The notes: generated by a model from the sequence alone, not told the origin. A stretch of DNA of 39,514 nt from Alphaproteobacteria bacterium (GCA_028683655.1 JAQUHK010000005.1:1-39514), one strand, 5' to 3'. Numbered from the stretch's first letter, positions 16,560-25,592 are shown. Numbers and translations: made by a program.

Positions 16560-17630
16560 ATGGCGCATTGTGTTCTTTTGTCCTCGGAAGAGGATGTTGT
16601 TGCTATAGCCGACGCATGGCGTGGGCTTCATGCGCGGGTTGGTCTTTCACCCTTTACCGATTATGATTGGGCGATGACATGGTGGCGGCTTATTGCCAAA
16701 CCCGAAGGGGCCGGAATCCTTGTCGCCGCGTGTTATGACGGCGATCGTCTTGTTGCCTTGTTGCCCTTTTCCATCCGGCTGAAATATGGTGTCAAGGTTT
16801 TGCGGTTGATCGGGCACGAGGTTTTTTATTACCGCAATTTTCTTTTTGAAACGCCCGATGTCGTGCCGCTTGCCTTTCAGGCGGTTATGGATTCTTCCCT
16901 TTACGACTGTGCCCAGATTAAAAATATTCATGAAGGAACGCCGGAAGATGCGTTCATGGCAAACCATGCCTATTTGCGCGAGGCCACGCACGTTCATCAC
17001 ATGGAACATGCCGGCAAGACCGAGGCAACGCTTTTTGACGGGCGGTCCAGTTCGACGCGCCGCCACTTCAAGAACATCGCCAAGACGGTACGTAAGACAC
17101 CTGATCTGGCCTATCATTTTGTCGAAAATGAAATGCCGCCAGCCGAGGTGATGGATTTTCTGCTCAAGCGCAAAAAGGCGTGGACGGTCGAAAACAAGAA
17201 ACACGGCATTTTTTCGGAACCCGCGTGTGACGCTTTTTATCGTGAGGTCACGGCTTTGGGGGCCCTGAAGAAGAACTTGTTCTTCAATTGGCTTGTTTAT
17301 CAGGGAAAGATTGTCGCGGCGGCGGTTAACTTTACCTGTGCGAATACGGTTTATTTCCACACCGCGACCTATGATCCTTTGGTGGCTCAATTGAAGGCGG
17401 GGCTTTTCCTGTGCCTTCAGGCCTCTGTCTGGGGGGCTGAAAAGGGGGTTGCCGAAACCAATTACATGGAAGGCGAAGAGGATTACAAACAACGGTTTAG
17501 CCGCCTTTTTCGCGTGACGAAAGAATATGTCTTTTGCTCGACCTTGAAAGGCAAGGTTTTTCTTTTCCTGCTTCATATGCAACTGTGTATGCGGCGGCTT
17601 GGCCGGTCCAAGCCCCAAGCGGGAGAGTAA
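16560..17630 (+). CDS. FemAB/CelD-like GNAT acyltransferase
   Basis: A 356-residue cytoplasmic protein with a GNAT-fold C-terminal half of the BcsL/CelD (Acetyltransf_6) type. Visible signs are SPFTDYDWAMTWW near the N-terminus, then SSSTRRHFKNIAKTVRK, FNWLVYQGKIVAAAVNF and the Asp/Glu-rich ending of the fold, NYMEGEEDYKQRFSR. Members of this group occur in many EPS and cellulose loci and may add acyl or aminoacyl groups to the repeat unit. The acyl donor and acceptor cannot be inferred. It lies 28 bases after the initiating transferase and three bases before a GT4 gene, consistent with one transcript. Confidence 0.82.
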   Translation: MAHCVLLSSEEDVVAIADAWRGLHARVGLSPFTDYDWAMTWWRLIAKPEGAGILVAACYDGDRLVALLPFSIRLKYGVKVLRLIGHEVFYYRNFLFETPDVVPLAFQAVMDSSLYDCAQIKNIHEGTPEDAFMANHAYLREATHVHHMEHAGKTEATLFDGRSSSTRRHFKNIAKTVRKTPDLAYHFVENEMPPAEVMDFLLKRKKAWTVENKKHGIFSEPACDAFYREVTALGALKKNLFFNWLVYQGKIVAAAVNFTCANTVYFHTATYDPLVAQLKAGLFLCLQASVWGAEKGVAETNYMEGEEDYKQRFSRLFRVTKEYVFCSTLKGKVFLFLLHMQLCMRRLGRSKPQAGE

Positions 17631-17633
17631 GCC

Positions 17634-18812
17634 ATGCGGATTTGCGAGATTATTGAATCGTCGGGAGGCAGCGTCAGGGCCGCCATTGATCTGGCCAAGG
17701 CCTTGGTAGAGCAGGGAGATGATGTTGCCTTCGTTTACTCGCCGATCAGGGTCGAGCCGTTCTTTGTTGAGGAAATTCGCGCGATCAAGGGGCTTCATCC
17801 TTTTGCGCTGCCCGTGCGCCGGGCTTTGGGCTGGCGCGATTTGGTCGCGACGGTGCGGTTGATCTCTTTTCTGGCCAAGACCGGCCCCTATGACGTGCTG
17901 CACGCGCACAGCTCGAAGGCAGGCGGGATCATGCGGTTGGCCGGACTGTTTTTTCCTTCGGCGGCCAAGATTTATACGCCTCACGCTTTTGTCACGATGT
18001 CGCCTTCGGTGTCGCCTTTTTATGCGCTGATTGAAAAGGGGCTTTCTTATTTGTGTGACAGGATCATTGCCGTTTCCTCGCTTGAGAAGGACCATGCCGT
18101 CAAGCATATCGGGATCGATGCCCGCCTGGTCGAGATTGTGCCGAATGCCGTTGTCACTGATGTCGAGGCTTATACCGGATGCGGCAACCGCGAGCAGCTG
18201 CGCCGAGAGCTTCACTTGGCAGAGGGTGAAATGGTTCTCGGGTTTGTCGGGCGGCTCGACGAACAAAAGAATGTAAGGCGGCTAGCCGATGTTTTTGCTG
18301 CGGCTTTCGCTCGTCATGAGCAGGTCCGGCTTGTCGTCATCGGCGATGGAAACGAGCGCGCGGCGTTTGAAGCGCGGTTGGCACAGCACGGCTTAACCGG
18401 CAAAGCCCTTTTGCTGGGGTGGCAGGAAGCGCGAGGTTATTATACGCTGTTCGATGCGTTGGTGTGCAGCTCTGATTACGAGGGATTCCCGCTGGTTTTT
18501 CTTGAGGCTCTTGTCTGTGGCGTGCCGATTGTGACAACGCCTGTCGGCGGCGCGGCGGAAGCGGTCATTGACGGCAAGACGGGCTTTATTGCCTCGGCTT
18601 GCAGCGACGAGGCTTTGGAAGAGGCCTTGGAAAAGTTTTTGGTTCTTACTGTGGGTGAGCGCGAACGGATGAGCCATGAATCGTTTGTTCACAGTCGCGT
18701 GTTTTCGCACAAGACGACAAGTCAGGCCGTGCGGGCCATTTACCTGCGCTGCTTGAAGGAAAAAAGTGGTGATAAGACGGCCTCCACCGGAGAATGGAAG
18801 AGGCTTTTATGA
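17634..18812 (+). CDS. Glycosyltransferase family 4 (first)
   Basis: A 392-residue GT-B fold retaining glycosyltransferase. The N-terminal domain begins MRICEIIESSGGSVRAAIDLA and has DVLHAHSSKAGGIMRLAG; the C-terminal domain has FVGRLDEQKNVRRLADVF and the GT4 E-x7-E motif in SSDYEGFPLVFLEAL followed by GVPIVTTPVGGAAEAV. No membrane segment or signal, so it acts at the inner face of the membrane on the lipid-linked sugar. Similar enzymes include capsule and O-antigen GTs. A GGAGAG Shine-Dalgarno precedes the ATG. Its stop overlaps the next start as ATGA (18809-18812). Confidence 0.93.
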   Translation: MRICEIIESSGGSVRAAIDLAKALVEQGDDVAFVYSPIRVEPFFVEEIRAIKGLHPFALPVRRALGWRDLVATVRLISFLAKTGPYDVLHAHSSKAGGIMRLAGLFFPSAAKIYTPHAFVTMSPSVSPFYALIEKGLSYLCDRIIAVSSLEKDHAVKHIGIDARLVEIVPNAVVTDVEAYTGCGNREQLRRELHLAEGEMVLGFVGRLDEQKNVRRLADVFAAAFARHEQVRLVVIGDGNERAAFEARLAQHGLTGKALLLGWQEARGYYTLFDALVCSSDYEGFPLVFLEALVCGVPIVTTPVGGAAEAVIDGKTGFIASACSDEALEEALEKFLVLTVGERERMSHESFVHSRVFSHKTTSQAVRAIYLRCLKEKSGDKTASTGEWKRLL

Positions 18813-19750
18813 CGGAGCGGCCTCTTGAGAAAATCTATTTCGTTCATGAGGGGCTGGCCGCCTATCCCGAAATCGCCGCGTACCAATCCTTCTTTGTGAA
18901 CACGTTTGCGGGCGAGGAAATCCGGCCTGAAGCTTTGGCGTCTCGCCCTGACGCAGCGAAGGCCCTGGCTTGGCATATGATGGGTTTTTATCCGAGGCGA
19001 GGGCCGACACGCTTTGTGCTTCATGATTATCGTTCGCTGTCTGTCGGGCGGTGGCACGGCCTTAAGGACGGGATCAAGCGGTTTTTTTGTGCGCGTCCCG
19101 ATCTGCGGGTTTTCCAGAATGTGGAGATGGCGGCGGCGATGGGGTTTCGCGATAATGTGCCAACCTTCTTTTTGCCGATGGGGGTGCCTGCCTCGATTTT
19201 ATCTCTGCGCAAGGAACCTGTGGCTGAGCCTGATTGCGATTTTTGTTATATCGGCGTTCTGTCGCAGGAACGGCAAAGCTGGCGGATGATTGACAGCTTT
19301 CTCAAGCGGTTTGGAACAAGCAAGAGCTTTCATTTGTACGGCACGCCCGAAGAGTCCATCGCGGCCCGTTATCGGGATCGCGCCAATGTTGTGTTTAAAG
19401 GAACGGTCCCGCAGGAGGCGGTTTTCCGCGCCTTGCGTCGAGCGCGGGTGGCGGTGAATTATTTTCCCGACCATTTCCCTCATAGGCTTCAGACGCCGAC
19501 AAAATTGCTTGAATATGCCGCGCTGGGGCTTCGGGTTTTGTCGAACGAGCATCCACAGTCCCGCTTGACGGTGGCGCGGTATGGGGTGCGCTCTTTGTGG
19601 GGGCGCAGCGCGGATATGTTTCGCGATGTGCCGGACGCGCTGGATTGGGACGATAATGCGGGTTTCGATCCGACGCCGCTTTTGTGGCCGTCGGTGATTG
19701 CGGCGAGCGGTGTGCCTGAGGCGGTGGAGGCTTTATGTGGCGGTCAATAG
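18809..19750 (+). CDS. Putative glycosyltransferase, GT-B like
   Basis: A 313-residue cytoplasmic protein, probably a glycosyltransferase. The C-terminal half has the GT1/GT4-like signature QTPTKLLEYAALGLRVLSN, with FKGTVPQEAVFRALRRARVAVNYFP before it, and DFCYIGVLSQERQSWRMID resembles a Rossmann start. The N-terminal half is divergent and I find no close family name. I choose ATG 18809, which overlaps the previous stop (ATGA) and has GGAAGAGG before it; an in-frame ATG at 18794 lies inside the previous gene. It overlaps the next gene by 16 bases. Confidence 0.75.
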   Translation: MTERPLEKIYFVHEGLAAYPEIAAYQSFFVNTFAGEEIRPEALASRPDAAKALAWHMMGFYPRRGPTRFVLHDYRSLSVGRWHGLKDGIKRFFCARPDLRVFQNVEMAAAMGFRDNVPTFFLPMGVPASILSLRKEPVAEPDCDFCYIGVLSQERQSWRMIDSFLKRFGTSKSFHLYGTPEESIAARYRDRANVVFKGTVPQEAVFRALRRARVAVNYFPDHFPHRLQTPTKLLEYAALGLRVLSNEHPQSRLTVARYGVRSLWGRSADMFRDVPDALDWDDNAGFDPTPLLWPSVIAASGVPEAVEALCGGQ

Positions 19751-21036
19751 GTAAGGTTAGCTTGGTGCTGGGCGTTCTTGGCGTTTTGGCGTCGGGCGCG
19801 GTGTGCGCACAGGCTTCCGCTTTGCCGCCGCCTGTGTTCGGCGCGGCGCAAGGCGTGCAGATCAAGGAATGGAGCGTCACAGACCGCGAGCTTGAGATGA
19901 TGAAAGCGGCGGGCTTATCCTTCGTGCGCTTTCCCATGCCTTGGTACGCTGTGGAAAAAAACAAAGGCCGTTTTGACTGGCGCGTTTTTGACGGTGTTGT
20001 CGAGCGGCTGCACGATCACGGATTGAAGGCGGTCATTATTCTGGGGGCAGGTCATCCGGCTTATACTGGCGTGGCCGAGCAACAGCATGAGGACGGCACG
20101 CTAGAGGAAACCTATCCCGCGCCCGTAACGCCCGAAGAGATTGACGCTTTTGCTGCCTATGTCCGTGCGGCGGCGGCACATTTTGACGGCAACGGCGTTG
20201 TGTGGGAATTGTGGAACGAGCCGGATTCGCGCTTGTTCTGGTACCCCAAGCCCGATGGCGCGGCCTATGTCGCCATGGCGGTTCCGGCTTGCCGCGCGAT
20301 CAAGGAAGCGGTACCCGACTCCGTTGTGATGGGGCCGGGCATGGCGGCGATGGCGGGCGGTGACGACGCGGCGGCTTCCGCTTTTCTGGGACAGGTGTTG
20401 AAATCGCCTTTGGCCTCGTGTCTGGATGCGGTGTCGCTTCATCCTTATCGTGATCGCGCGGTCCCGCCGGAGCTGGTGCTTGAGGCTTATGCGAAAACAC
20501 GCGCCTTCATCGAGGCGCACACGCCGGACGGGATGGAGCCTTTGCCGCTGGTGGCCTCGGAGTGGGGTTTTTCGACGGCGGAAGTTTCATCTGACGCGCA
20601 GGCGGATTATGCGCTGCGGTCCTTTTTGCTGAACGTCATGGACGATGTGCCCTTGTCGATCTGGTATGAATGGTACGATTCCCTGACGGGCGAGGCCGAT
20701 CCCGAGGCGCATTTCGGGTTGATCGATCATGACAAAAAGCCCAAGGTTGCTTACGAAGTGTTAGCCTCATTTTTGCCTGCCTTGACGGGCTGCGTGTTTG
20801 AGGCGCGGATTGCCCTGCCGGATCCGTTGGACTATCTGGTGGTTTTCCGGCGCGAGGATGGCAGCGGGGCCGTTGTTTACTGGACGGCAAGGCCTCAGAC
20901 AGAGCTTTCGGTGCAAGTTGCGATCGGCGATTCCAACGAAAAGAAAACCCTGACCTTGCGCAATAGGCCGCAAATGAAGCCGCTGGTGGTGGATGAGATG
21001 GTCGCACTGGCAGGCGGGGAAGGCGGGGCGGAATGA
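19735..21036 (+). CDS. Secreted glycoside hydrolase, GH39/PslG-like
   Basis: A 433-residue TIM-barrel glycosidase with an N-terminal signal peptide (SLVLGVLGVLASGAVCAQASA). The clan-A residues are present: the acid/base E162 in VVWELWNEPDS and the nucleophile E276 in LVASEWGFST. LSFVRFPMPWYAVEKNKGRFDW is typical of GH39/GH5-like enzymes (shown in part here). In Pseudomonas the related PslG sits in the Psl locus, trims polymer and aids its export. Here it lies between a GT and the Wzy gene, so a similar periplasmic role on the nascent EPS is likely. Overlaps both neighbours; its TGA overlaps the next ATG. Confidence 0.83.
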   Translation: MWRSIGKVSLVLGVLGVLASGAVCAQASALPPPVFGAAQGVQIKEWSVTDRELEMMKAAGLSFVRFPMPWYAVEKNKGRFDWRVFDGVVERLHDHGLKAVIILGAGHPAYTGVAEQQHEDGTLEETYPAPVTPEEIDAFAAYVRAAAAHFDGNGVVWELWNEPDSRLFWYPKPDGAAYVAMAVPACRAIKEAVPDSVVMGPGMAAMAGGDDAAASAFLGQVLKSPLASCLDAVSLHPYRDRAVPPELVLEAYAKTRAFIEAHTPDGMEPLPLVASEWGFSTAEVSSDAQADYALRSFLLNVMDDVPLSIWYEWYDSLTGEADPEAHFGLIDHDKKPKVAYEVLASFLPALTGCVFEARIALPDPLDYLVVFRREDGSGAVVYWTARPQTELSVQVAIGDSNEKKTLTLRNRPQMKPLVVDEMVALAGGEGGAE

Positions 21037-22418
21037 AGGACGGACTGATCGACAAGCTTTTTAGGATCGCCCTTGTGTTCCTGCCTTTCACGAGCATCAC
21101 GGGTCTGTCGTTTTTGGGCGAGATCAAGCGCGAGGTGCCGACCTATTGGTTTCTGGCGGCGATGGCCTTGTCGGCGTTTCCGGTTCTGACCTATTTCCGG
21201 ATCGGGGGCGAGCGGGTGCGTGAGCGCGTTCATCTTTTGCCGCGCCTCGCGTTTCTGTTGCTGGCGGCGATTGCCATTTCATTCGTCATGAATATTGACT
21301 CGATCAAGCACAGCTTCTTTCACGAGCGTAGCGGGATCGACAAGTTTGTCTCCGCGACCATTCTGGTCTTGTACGGGCTTGGCTTGTCGCTTCTGACCTA
21401 TTTCCTTGCGGCGCGGCAATCGTGGGACAAGCTGATCATCTTGCCGCTGGCAGCCAGCGTGATCATCTGCGCCGCCTTCTCGATCTTTGAAATGGCTGCG
21501 CATATGAGCGGCGCGATGGCCAAGCTTTTTGCCGTGATGTCCGCGCCGGTTTATGGCGATATTGGGCTTCTCCCCAATGATATGCGGCTCCGCTCGGTGG
21601 CGTTCGAGCCGCCGGATTTTGCCAACACGGCAGGGTATATATGGCCGTGGCTTTTGGCCGCCGTTTTGTATGCCAAGGGGACGCAGCGCGTGATTTTTGC
21701 CGCGATCTGGCTTGTGCTGAATATCATGATTATCCTGTCCGAGGCGCGGACCAGCTTTGTCGTGATCGGCGGGCTTTTGGGCGTGTTTGCCACGTTGTGG
21801 TTTTTGTTTTTGCCCCAACGCGATGTGCGCGATCCCGACCGCATGGTTTTGCCGCTGGCGTTGGTTTTCGCTTTCGTTCTCCCCGCTTGTTTGCTGTTGT
21901 TCGTTTATTCTTACGATACGCTCGTGGCATCGGTCGTGGCGAGCGACAATGTCTCGAACCTCTCGCGGCTGGCGGCGATCACCTCTGCTTTCAACGGGTT
22001 CCTGACCGCGCCGTTTTTTGGCTATGGCTTCGGGCAGAGCGGGTTTTACTACACCACTTTCTTGCCTTCATGGGGCTATTACAGCTGGGAGATCGTCGAG
22101 ATTCTTAAAAGCGGGACCGTCTGGCCAAACGCTTTTTGCGTTTACGCCCGCTTGGCGGTGGAGATGGGCGTAATGGGCGTCGCGTTGTGGCTGGGGTTGT
22201 GGTTGTGGTTGGCTTACAGCCTGATTGTCGAGACGATGCGCTATCGCAAGAAGACGGGGCTCGTTCCCTTTACCGCGATGCCGCTGATCATGAGCTGTTT
22301 TTGCGTGCTGCTCGCCGGTATCCCGTGCGATAGTTTGCGGGCACCGATGATCTGGATCAATCTTGGTTTGGCGTGCCGCTATCTTTATTCGATGAAACAA
22401 GCCAAAGCTTCCGCATAA
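21033..22418 (+). CDS. O-antigen ligase/Wzy-like polysaccharide polymerase (first)
   Basis: A 461-residue integral membrane protein with about ten to twelve hydrophobic helices. A loop in the second half and the segment LSEARTSFVVIGGLLGVF are typical of the O-antigen ligase/Wzy superfamily (PF04932); the sequence APFFGYGFGQSGF is another usual feature. It should polymerise lipid-linked repeat units on the periplasmic side. It is coupled to the glycosidase gene by ATGA at 21033-21036. The 3' end overlaps the convergent GT4 gene by 62 bases. No terminator is visible. Confidence 0.85.
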   Translation: MKDGLIDKLFRIALVFLPFTSITGLSFLGEIKREVPTYWFLAAMALSAFPVLTYFRIGGERVRERVHLLPRLAFLLLAAIAISFVMNIDSIKHSFFHERSGIDKFVSATILVLYGLGLSLLTYFLAARQSWDKLIILPLAASVIICAAFSIFEMAAHMSGAMAKLFAVMSAPVYGDIGLLPNDMRLRSVAFEPPDFANTAGYIWPWLLAAVLYAKGTQRVIFAAIWLVLNIMIILSEARTSFVVIGGLLGVFATLWFLFLPQRDVRDPDRMVLPLALVFAFVLPACLLLFVYSYDTLVASVVASDNVSNLSRLAAITSAFNGFLTAPFFGYGFGQSGFYYTTFLPSWGYYSWEIVEILKSGTVWPNAFCVYARLAVEMGVMGVALWLGLWLWLAYSLIVETMRYRKKTGLVPFTAMPLIMSCFCVLLAGIPCDSLRAPMIWINLGLACRYLYSMKQAKASA

Positions 22419-23508
22419 GCGCGGCATAGGCATGGGCGGCGCGGGCGACGGAAAAGCTTTGGCCATGCTGGCGTAGACGCTGGGGATCGCGCTTTGTCTC
22501 AAGCTCAAGGCGGATGGCTTTTGCCAAGGCTTCGGGCGTGAAGTCTTTCGCCAGCGTGCCGTAAAGCCCGTCTTCCAGAATCTCGCGTGGGCCCCCGCAA
22601 TCCGTGCTAACGACTTTCGTGCCGCAGGCCAGGGCTTCGGCGATCACGTTGCCAAAGGCTTCTTGTCGGGACGGTACAATAAACAAATCGGCGCGGCTGA
22701 GGGCCGGAAAGATATTGCGGACCATGCCTGTGATTGTGAAGTGCTTGTCGATGCCCAGTTTCATGGCCAGCTCGCGCAGCTCTCTTTCAGCCCGTTTGTC
22801 GCCTTCGCAGATTAAAAGCAGGTGCGCGTCGGGATGACTTGTGCGGATTTCTTGGAAAGCCTGCAAAAGAAGCCGGTGGTTTTTGACGGGTAGCAGGCGG
22901 CCTACACTTAGAAGAAGCGGCGAACCTGTGGGCGGAACGAAGGGAAGGGCCCCCTTGATCTGGGCTTCGAGGTCGTCGGGGACGACGGGGTTATAGATAA
23001 GGGGCAGGCTTTCGCTTGGGCAACTAAGAACGAGGCCGCAATCCCGCCGGACGGTTTGCGAGACGCACACAACGGCATCCGCCAGCGCGTAGGTGAGTTT
23101 GAGGATCAGGCTATAGACAGCTTTTTTGAGGCGCGGGCGTGGGGCCGGTTGGCGCATATGCTGGATCGCGATCAGGCGGGTTGGGCCGAAAGCCAGTTTG
23201 AGCGCGAGGGCTGTCATCAGGTCCAGATATGGTAGATTGCTGATCAGAATCTCCGGCTTTTCTTGCCTGAGATAGCGGATAACGGCGGGGATCGTTTTCA
23301 GACATGTGGCGAGTGAATAGGGTTTGTCGCCCAGATCGGTTACAGGCAAGGTGCCTTCAAGAAGGGGAGCCAGCCCCCCTTGGCGGGAAAGCGTTAAGAT
23401 AGAAGGCTCAAACCCTTGATCCCGCAGGGCGCGGGCAAGGCGCAAGACAACCCACTCCGTGCCGCCGGAATGAAAAGAGGGGAGAACAAAGGTGATTTTA
23501 AGGGCCAC
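22357..23508 (-). CDS. Glycosyltransferase family 4 (second, opposite strand)
   Basis: A 383-residue GT-B glycosyltransferase. It opens with MALKITFVLPSFHSGGTEWV, the nucleotide-sugar domain has LLSVGRLLPVKNHRLLLQAF, and the E-x7-E motif lies in PSRQEAFGNVIAEALACG followed by TKVVSTDCGGPREIL. It is the only EPS-locus gene on the minus strand and is expressed separately, from the 155-base gap it shares with the wzx gene. The start is GTG 23508 with no visible Shine-Dalgarno; no better start lies inside. Its last 62 bases are antisense to the end of the Wzy gene. Confidence 0.92.
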   Translation of the reverse strand: MALKITFVLPSFHSGGTEWVVLRLARALRDQGFEPSILTLSRQGGLAPLLEGTLPVTDLGDKPYSLATCLKTIPAVIRYLRQEKPEILISNLPYLDLMTALALKLAFGPTRLIAIQHMRQPAPRPRLKKAVYSLILKLTYALADAVVCVSQTVRRDCGLVLSCPSESLPLIYNPVVPDDLEAQIKGALPFVPPTGSPLLLSVGRLLPVKNHRLLLQAFQEIRTSHPDAHLLLICEGDKRAERELRELAMKLGIDKHFTITGMVRNIFPALSRADLFIVPSRQEAFGNVIAEALACGTKVVSTDCGGPREILEDGLYGTLAKDFTPEALAKAIRLELETKRDPQRLRQHGQSFSVARAAHAYAALMRKLWLVSSNKDSGTPNQD

Positions 23509-23663
23509 GGCGCAGGGTGCTTGAGCGAAGAAAGAAAAAGGGGGGGCGTTAAAAGCTGTTCAGAGCCTTCCTGTTTATGATACCCATCCGTGCAGTGGGC
23601 AGCAAATAAAATAGTGGGTGCCGGGCTTTTTGCGCGGGTGCCAGACGAGAAGGGATTTTGGGA

Positions 23664-24935
23664 ATGCGTCGGATTGTCCGTCGTTATGTGCCTCAGGTTT
23701 GCAATCTGTCTTTGCGCGCGCTTTCGCTTGCGGCCAAATTGGCTTTGACGCTTTACATGGCGCGCTGTCTGGGGCTGGAGGATCTGGGCGTTTATGGGCT
23801 TGTGTTCGCCGTGGCGACCACGGCCTCCGCTGTGATGGGGGTGCAGCTTGAATATGTCGTGGTCCGTGATCTGGTCGGCGCGACCGATGCCGTGCGCATG
23901 CAGAAGATTCGCGACCAGTCCGTTTTCTATGGTGTGAATTATGTTTTGTTTGCCTTGGTGGCCCTTGCTTGCTGGGGGCTGGGTATCGCTAGCGGCAAAA
24001 TTGTTGCCGTGACGTTGCTGATTTCCATTTTGGATAACGGTGTCGGTTTTCTTTCCTCCAATCTCGTGGCGATGGAGCGGCCCGTTCTCTCGACGTTTAT
24101 TTTCTTTTTGCGGGCCGGTTTGTGGGGCTTGGTCGCGGTGGCATTGGGGCTGCTTTTTCCGTCGCTCCAGACGGTCGATATGGTTTTCTTTTGCTGGATC
24201 GCGGGGTGCGTCGTGGCTCTTGTCGCTTGCGGGGCGGGGCTTTCCTTTTTGCCGTGGCGTGCTGGCCTGGCGCAACCGGTCGATTGGCGATGGGTCGGCG
24301 GATGCGTGCGCAAAAGCTGGCTCATCTGGCTGGGGATTGCCGCGTCGTTACTGTCCTCGACGCTGGATCGTTTTTTTGTGTCGGCCTATCTGGATTTGCA
24401 GCAAGTCGGTGTGCTGACGTTCTACAGCTCGTTTGCTTTTGCCTTGATCGGGCTTGTCCAAAGCGGCTTTTTTGTTTTTGCCTTGCCACGGCTTGTCTCC
24501 TATCACGATGGCGGGAACGAACCGGCTTTTCGTCGTGAATTAAACGCTGTCGCGGGCGAGGTCGCTTTGCTGGCTTCGGTGGCCGTGGCGTTTTTGGGAA
24601 TCGCCATTCCTCATCTCGCCCCTTATTTCGGCAGGCCCGAGTTGGCGCATTATGCGCCTGTTTTGTGGTGGCTGTTGGCGGGGACGTGGATTCACGTCAA
24701 TGCCGACACTTTGTATTACGCCCTTTATGCCCGCAGGCAGGATAAAGCCCTTTGGTCTGGAGGGCTCCTGGTCCTTCTGCCGGCTGTGATCGGGAATTGG
24801 GCGCTCGTGCCGCTCGTTGGTCTGGTGGGGACGGGCTATAGTGCCGTTTTGGCCGGGTTCTTCCTTTTTATCTGGCGCGGGGTGTGTTTTTTAAGGCCTC
24901 ATGAAAAAAAAGTGAGAGGACCTGCCGGGGGATAG
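23664..24935 (+). CDS. Polysaccharide flippase, Wzx-like (MOP superfamily)
   Basis: A 423-residue membrane protein with about twelve hydrophobic helices. The N-terminus (LSLRALSLAAKLALTLYMARCLGLEDLG) is the typical MOP/polysaccharide transporter start, where the first helix pair is followed by LGLEDLGVYGLV. The role is flipping lipid-linked repeat units across the inner membrane before polymerisation. ATG 23664 is preferred to a TTG two codons upstream because AAGGGA is correctly spaced. It completes the Wzx/Wzy pair of this locus, although separated from Wzy by the reversed GT4 gene. Confidence 0.87.
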   Translation: MRRIVRRYVPQVCNLSLRALSLAAKLALTLYMARCLGLEDLGVYGLVFAVATTASAVMGVQLEYVVVRDLVGATDAVRMQKIRDQSVFYGVNYVLFALVALACWGLGIASGKIVAVTLLISILDNGVGFLSSNLVAMERPVLSTFIFFLRAGLWGLVAVALGLLFPSLQTVDMVFFCWIAGCVVALVACGAGLSFLPWRAGLAQPVDWRWVGGCVRKSWLIWLGIAASLLSSTLDRFFVSAYLDLQQVGVLTFYSSFAFALIGLVQSGFFVFALPRLVSYHDGGNEPAFRRELNAVAGEVALLASVAVAFLGIAIPHLAPYFGRPELAHYAPVLWWLLAGTWIHVNADTLYYALYARRQDKALWSGGLLVLLPAVIGNWALVPLVGLVGTGYSAVLAGFFLFIWRGVCFLRPHEKKVRGPAGG

Positions 24936-24980
24936 CCTGAAAAGGGCGGAAAGGCTCGATCCGTACAATTTGAGATAAAA

Positions 24981-25003
24981 TTGATAATATCTAATATTAT
25001 CAA
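24981..25003. promoter_or_regulatory. Perfect 10-3-10 inverted repeat, candidate operator
   Basis: Arms TTGATAATAT (24981-24990) and ATATTATCAA (24994-25003) match perfectly around CTA. The site lies in an AT-rich 132-base gap, 64 bases before the start of the metalloprotease-like gene, well placed for a regulator of that gene. The stem is too AT-rich for a good terminator and no T-run follows. Confidence 0.5.
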
Positions 25004-25067
25004 TAGTTAAGCGTTACTTAGGCTTAATCAGCTACAGTGGGAACATCATAAGAGGCGTGGTGTTACC

Positions 25068-25592
25068 ATGAAAAAGATACTTACAGCCCTGCTGATTTTG
25101 GCGTTTTGCCTTGGATTTGCCCAGAGAGCTTTGGCCGAGGACTATGAGGACGGGGACCGTTTACCCGCCTCGGTCATCCAGCCGCTGATGTCGTGGGTTG
25201 AGCTTCATACGGGCGTGCGTGTGCCCTATATGCCCCAAGTCATTGCCAGTCAAAGCATTTTGGCGGATATTGTGGGCCGGAAAGGCCGTATTATGGGCCG
25301 TGCCCGTGCCCTTTATGTCAGTGGCATGGTGGTCTTGGACCACCGCTATTTCGACGCCGAGGACACAACCCAGTTGAGCCTTTTGGTCCATGAACTGGTG
25401 CATTATGCCCAGTCCTATCGCCCGCAGACGGCTTGGGCCTGCCCTCAGGAAAAGGAAGTCGAAGCCTATACGCTTCAGAATAACTGGTTGGAAGAACAAG
25501 GACATTCGCCCTATGTGCGGGCTTCGTGGATCGCTCGCATGGCGGCGTGTCCCGCTGGCCAGACCGAAACAGCGGTTGCGATGGCCGAATAA
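25068..25592 (+). CDS. Secreted zinc metalloprotease-like protein (DUF6647-like)
   Basis: A 174-residue exported protein. The signal peptide (ILTALLILAFCLGFAQRALA) ends near residue 23. The mature part has a zinc-peptidase signature HELVH in LSLLVHELVHYAQ (about 105-117) and a glutamate-rich helix downstream (QEKEVEAYTLQNNWLEEQ) that could give the third ligand, as in gluzincins. Two cysteines remain in the mature part. Small proteins of this type are annotated as DUF6647. Whether it cuts protein is unknown. Flanked by a palindrome upstream and a strong terminator downstream, it is a single-gene unit inside the EPS region. Confidence 0.75.
   Translation: MKKILTALLILAFCLGFAQRALAEDYEDGDRLPASVIQPLMSWVELHTGVRVPYMPQVIASQSILADIVGRKGRIMGRARALYVSGMVVLDHRYFDAEDTTQLSLLVHELVHYAQSYRPQTAWACPQEKEVEAYTLQNNWLEEQGHSPYVRASWIARMAACPAGQTETAVAMAE

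Noticed and set aside
16647-18266. 539-codon minus-strand reading frame opposite the acyltransferase and GT4 genes
   Set aside because: The plus-strand genes have clear family motifs, while this translation has none and is low in hydrophobic structure; it is an antisense shadow.
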